From: CAZGSN01 sp964371655
GTDB taxonomy: Bacteria; Desulfobacterota; Binatia; HRBIN30
Length of the DNA stretch: 64,000 nt
Assembly (NCBI GenBank): GCA_964371655.1
Contig: CAYJOD010000006.1
Location: forward strand, 1-64,000
Direction of reading: 5' to 3'
Shown: piece after piece, positions 60,764 to 64,000 of the stretch
Layout: the number at the start of each line of letters is the position of its first letter
Numbering within the stretch: the stretch's first letter is position 1
Notes under the pieces: generated by a model
What the model was told of the DNA's origin: nothing
Databases searched by the model: none
What the model saw: only the letters and a program-made list of their open reading frames with translations
Program-made: the position numbers and the translations under genes

Positions 60764-60886
60764 ATGATGAATCATGCAGACGGATGGATGAGTGGCTGGA
60801 TGGGCGGAGGGATGTGGATTTGGACGGTGGTCGGCGTACTGGTGGTGGTCCTGCTGGTCGTCGCGATTAACAAGTCTCGATCATGA
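60764..60886 (+). CDS. 40-residue single-TM Met/Trp-rich peptide
   Basis: MMNHADGWMSGWMGGGMWIW followed by a hydrophobic helix TVVGVLVVVLLVVAI and NKSRS. AAAGGAG precedes, and the stop overlaps the next ATG (ATGA). Resembles the N-terminal half of short SHOCT-type membrane proteins common in copper clusters. The Met/Trp/His face may contact Cu(I). Confidence 0.65.
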   Translation: MMNHADGWMSGWMGGGMWIWTVVGVLVVVLLVVAINKSRS

Positions 60887-62532
60887 AACTGCTCATCGTC
60901 GGTGGGGTGGCTGGTGGAGCTTCTGCGGCCGCTCGTTCCCGTCGCCTGTCGGAAGATGCTCACATCGTGCTGTTTGAGCGGAGCCCGGATGTGTCGTTCG
61001 CCAACTGCGGTCTGCCGTACTACGTCGGCGGCGAAATCGTCGAGCGGGAGAAACTGCTCGTCACCAGGCCTGAGCGGTTGCGTTCCCGCTTCAAGCTCGA
61101 CGTGCGAACCCGGTCGTTGGTTGAAGTCATCGACCGCTCTGCCAAAAAGGTTCGTGTCCGAGACCTCGCTTCGGGACGGGAATACGAAGAAACTTACGAC
61201 AAGCTGATCCTCGCAACAGGGGCGGCTCCCTTTCGCCCTTCGATTCCCGGCATTGACTTGCCCGGCGTGTTCACGCTGCGCAACCTGCAAGATACCGACC
61301 GGATCAAAGAGTGGGTGGACCAGGGCGTGACGCACGCCGTTCTCTTGGGAGGCGGCTTTATCAGTCTTGAATTAGCGGAGAATCTCGTCCGACGTGGCAT
61401 TTCGACCACGGTGGTCGAGAAGAATGAGCAGGTTCTCACGCCATTCGACAAGGAGATGACCACGCCCATCGTTCAGGAGTTGGCGGCCAAAGGTGTCGCG
61501 CTACTGCTCGGCCAGTCTGCCGAAGCGTTAGAGCAGGCGGCCGAGGGCTTGGTCGTCTGCTTGAATTCCGGTCAACGACTGCCTGCCCAACTGGTCATTT
61601 TCGGAGTGGGCGTGCGTGCGGAAAACAAGCTAGCGGTCGATGCCGGCTTGGGAGTTGGGTCTCGTGGTGGCATCCGAGTCAACGAATACCTGCAAACCAC
61701 CGATCCGAACATCTACGCCGTCGGCGACGCCATTGAGGTTAAGGACGTTGTTTCGGGCGAGCAAACTCAAGTGCCGCTCGCCGGACCCGCCAATCGACAG
61801 GGTCGGATCGCTGCGGACAACATCTTTGGGCGTGCGGTCCCGTATCGAGGAACTCAGGGAACCGCCATCGTCCGCGTATTCGACCGCACGGCAGCGATGA
61901 CCGGCGCTTCTGAAAAAGCCCTGCGTCGAGCCAATCGGCCCTTCCGCAAGGTCTACGTTCACCCGACGCATCATGCGGCGTACTACCCCGGTGCGGAGGC
62001 GATGACACTGAAACTCCTGTTCGACCCGACGACAGGCCGGGTGCTGGGAGCGCAGGCCGTAGGCGGGGCCGGTGTGGACAAGCGAATCGACGTGCTGGCC
62101 GTGGCGATCCAGGCGGGATTGACAGTGTTCGACCTCGAGGAAATGGAACTGGCCTACTCACCTCAATACGGATCGGCCAAAGACCCGATCAATATGGCGG
62201 GCTTCGTGGCGAGTGGGTTGTTGCGTGGAGAACATCCCCAGGTCGACGTCGAGGCGATCCTGGCGGCTCCTGTTGCCGAGCAACCGTTTCTGCTGGACGT
62301 GCGCACACCACAGGAATTTGCTTCCGGCAACATCCCCGGGTCCGTGAACATTCCGGTGGACGACCTGCGATCCCGCCTGGACGAGCTCCCCCGCGACCGG
62401 AAGATCGCCTCCTATTGTCACGTGGGACAGCGAGGATACCTCGCCACCCGAATTCTGCTGCAAGCCGGCTACTCTGCAGTGAACGTGGGTGGCGGCCACA
62501 AGACGTACAAGCTCATGCAACCGTCCGCATGA
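60883..62532 (+). CDS. CoA-disulfide-reductase-like flavoprotein with rhodanese domain
   Basis: 549 residues. FAD motif VGGVAGGASAAARSRRL, redox-active Cys42 in SFANCGLPYYVGG, NAD(P) motif LLGGGFISLELAENL, second FAD motif YAVGDAIEV. C-terminal rhodanese with active-site loop YCHVGQRGYLA. This is the CoADR-RHD architecture, which reduces CoA disulfides/persulfides or polysulfides. Overlaps the 40-residue TM gene. Thiol repair under metal stress is a reasonable role; inference. Confidence 0.9.
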   Translation: MKLLIVGGVAGGASAAARSRRLSEDAHIVLFERSPDVSFANCGLPYYVGGEIVEREKLLVTRPERLRSRFKLDVRTRSLVEVIDRSAKKVRVRDLASGREYEETYDKLILATGAAPFRPSIPGIDLPGVFTLRNLQDTDRIKEWVDQGVTHAVLLGGGFISLELAENLVRRGISTTVVEKNEQVLTPFDKEMTTPIVQELAAKGVALLLGQSAEALEQAAEGLVVCLNSGQRLPAQLVIFGVGVRAENKLAVDAGLGVGSRGGIRVNEYLQTTDPNIYAVGDAIEVKDVVSGEQTQVPLAGPANRQGRIAADNIFGRAVPYRGTQGTAIVRVFDRTAAMTGASEKALRRANRPFRKVYVHPTHHAAYYPGAEAMTLKLLFDPTTGRVLGAQAVGGAGVDKRIDVLAVAIQAGLTVFDLEEMELAYSPQYGSAKDPINMAGFVASGLLRGEHPQVDVEAILAAPVAEQPFLLDVRTPQEFASGNIPGSVNIPVDDLRSRLDELPRDRKIASYCHVGQRGYLATRILLQAGYSAVNVGGGHKTYKLMQPSA

Positions 62533-62562
62533 AGCACTCTCTGGAATGAGAGGATGATTGCT

Positions 62563-64000
62563 GTGAAATCAACATTCCAACCACTCAACAGGCGCGGATT
62601 CATCCGCGGCTCCGCGGGACTCGGCCTGCTGGCGGGCCTGCAGCGCATCATGCCCGCCTACGCTTTTGAAACCACCGGCCTGAAAACGAGCTCAGTCGGA
62701 GACGCGGAGGCCAACGGAATAGACCTGGTAGTCCGTGAAGAAACACTACAGTTCGGCGGACGGCGCGGCACCGCCATCACCATCAACGGAACTGTTCCGG
62801 GTCCGCTCGTGCGTCTGCGCGAAGGCAGCGACGCGATACTACGAGTCACGAATGGTCTCAAGGAAGACACTTCCATCCATTGGCACGGATTGCTCCTTCC
62901 TCCCGGCATGGACGGCGTGCCGGGCGTAAGCTTCGCGGGCATCAAAGCGGGAGAAACTTTCACCTACCGTTTTCCCGTTCGACAAAACGGCACCTACTGG
63001 TATCACAGCCACTCTGCGGGCCAGGAGCAGGCGGGCCACTACGGCCCGCTGATTATCGACCCCGTCGAGCCGGAGCCTTTCCAGTATGACCGCGAACACG
63101 TCGTCGTGCTCTCGGATTGGACATCCGAGAACCCCATGCGCGTCATGGCCAGGCTGAAGCGGCGGCCAAACTATTACAATTTCCAACGACGCACGCTCGG
63201 CACCTTCTTCCGTGACGTGGCGAAGAATGGATTCAAGCCCACGGTCGCGGATCGACTGGAGTGGGGGCGCATGCGCATGGACCCGTCCGACATCTCGGAC
63301 GTCACGGGTTTCACCTACACGTTCTTGATGAACGGCTGCGCCCCGGAATCGAATTGGACGGCGCTCTTTCATCCGGGCGAGCGCGTACGCCTGCGTTTCA
63401 TCAACGCTGGAGCGGCAACGTATTTTGATCTGCGGATTCCGGGTCTCCAAATGACGGTCGTCTCGGTGGACGGCCAGCATGTGCAGCCGGTCACCGTGGA
63501 TGAAATCCGCATCGCCATCGCCGAGACCTACGACGTCATCGTCGAGCCGAAGCAAGAGCGTGGCTACACCATCTTTGCGGAGGCCATGGACCGCAGCGGA
63601 TTTGCGCGTGGTACGCTCGCCACTGAAATGGGCATGACGGCGCCGCTCCCACCGCGCCGAGAACGCGTCGTCGCCACCATGGCTGACATGGGCATGGGCG
63701 AGATGGCGGGCATGGAGGGCATGAGCGGAGACGAAGACATGAAGGGCGTGGATGAGGCGAACACGGCCAACATGAAGATGCCGGCCGCGAAGATGAAAGG
63801 GATGGATCCCATCTCGCCCGCCGCCGATGCGATGCCTGATATGCCGGGAATGAAGATGGCGGCGGCCACGGCGATGGGTGTTTCAGCGCCGGACGGCGGT
63901 CCCGTCAAGCATGGTCCTGACACCCACGGCCCGGGAAATTCCGCGGTGCCCATGGAGACGAAGAGCCGGTTGGATGAACCCGGCACCGGTCTGGAGAACA
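62563..64000 (+). CDS. copA: multicopper oxidase CopA-type, 3' end cut by window
   Basis: About 479 residues present. GTG at 62563 has GAGAGGA upstream; an in-frame ATG at 62554 is the alternative. Tat signal NRRGFIRGSAGLGLLAGL. Copper motifs of domain 1: TSIHWHGLLLP and GTYWYHSHSAGQEQAGHYG. The PcoA/CopA-type Met-rich insertion (MADMGMGEMAGMEGMSGDED) lies near the end of domain 2. Oxidises Cu(I) to Cu(II) in the periplasm. The C-terminal cluster with the type 1 copper lies beyond the window. Confidence 0.9.
   Translation, partial: MKSTFQPLNRRGFIRGSAGLGLLAGLQRIMPAYAFETTGLKTSSVGDAEANGIDLVVREETLQFGGRRGTAITINGTVPGPLVRLREGSDAILRVTNGLKEDTSIHWHGLLLPPGMDGVPGVSFAGIKAGETFTYRFPVRQNGTYWYHSHSAGQEQAGHYGPLIIDPVEPEPFQYDREHVVVLSDWTSENPMRVMARLKRRPNYYNFQRRTLGTFFRDVAKNGFKPTVADRLEWGRMRMDPSDISDVTGFTYTFLMNGCAPESNWTALFHPGERVRLRFINAGAATYFDLRIPGLQMTVVSVDGQHVQPVTVDEIRIAIAETYDVIVEPKQERGYTIFAEAMDRSGFARGTLATEMGMTAPLPPRRERVVATMADMGMGEMAGMEGMSGDEDMKGVDEANTANMKMPAAKMKGMDPISPAADAMPDMPGMKMAAATAMGVSAPDGGPVKHGPDTHGPGNSAVPMETKSRLDEPGTGLEN

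Overview
The window is high-GC Gram-negative chromosome. It has outer-membrane barrels, RND/TolC pumps, Spy-like and Tat-exported periplasmic proteins, multiheme c-type cytochromes with PKD domains, and an NtrC/sigma-54 regulatory pair. This suits an environmental deltaproteobacterial-type lineage (Desulfobacterota, Myxococcota or Binatota-like), probably a metagenome-assembled genome because one scaffold gap of ten Ns lies at 10082-10091. That placement is inference; there is no rRNA or other phylogenetic marker here. I see no tRNA, rRNA or CRISPR array.

Layout. 1-5 kb: a VapC/AbrB toxin-antitoxin pair, a TOTE-type primase-helicase, and a scar where a 5'-truncated MoxR ATPase meets a 5'-truncated XRE regulator. 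5-14 kb: a small lipoprotein/membrane/methyltransferase operon, an NtrC-type response regulator with its histidine kinase, two Cys-rich small proteins, and two enzymes (a LOG-like nucleotide-binding protein and a patatin phospholipase) that each carry a C-terminal YHS metal-binding domain. 14-18 kb: a 7-heme/PKD cytochrome and a 4-heme cytochrome. 18-27 kb: decayed and small genes (IstB remnant, nucleotidyltransferase C-terminus, CBM48, MgtC, tiny membrane proteins), an outer-membrane protein, a secreted methyltransferase and a dead patatin copy. 27-45 kb: two complete heavy-metal RND efflux systems, CusCBA-like on minus and CzcCBA-like on plus, flanked by small secreted Cys/His proteins, a cytochrome c, a P-II-like protein and a VKOR-DsbA fusion. 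45-52 kb: DUF302, a P1B ATPase, a cyclase-YHS fusion and small secreted proteins, one about one-quarter methionine. 52-64 kb: a tightly packed plus-strand run from gnd and zwf through a Spy-like protein, a Met-rich/TM/FAD/2Fe-2S fusion, a b-type membrane protein and a heptaheme cytochrome to a CoA-disulfide-reductase-like protein and the multicopper oxidase CopA, cut by the window end.

Main inference. Seven good -24/-12 (sigma-54) promoter matches lie beside six paired sites built from GAATA/TATTC half-sites. In four of them the halves are arranged GAATA-N19-TATTC; in two they are TATTC direct repeats with a 21-nt period. These sites stand in front of both efflux operons, both cytochrome groups, the lipoprotein operon, the tiny-membrane-protein operon and the secreted methyltransferase. 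The NtrC-type regulator at 7566-8954 is the obvious candidate activator, so much of the window looks like one coordinated copper/heavy-metal and redox-stress regulon. Within it are several recurrent small-protein families that I cannot match to named ones.
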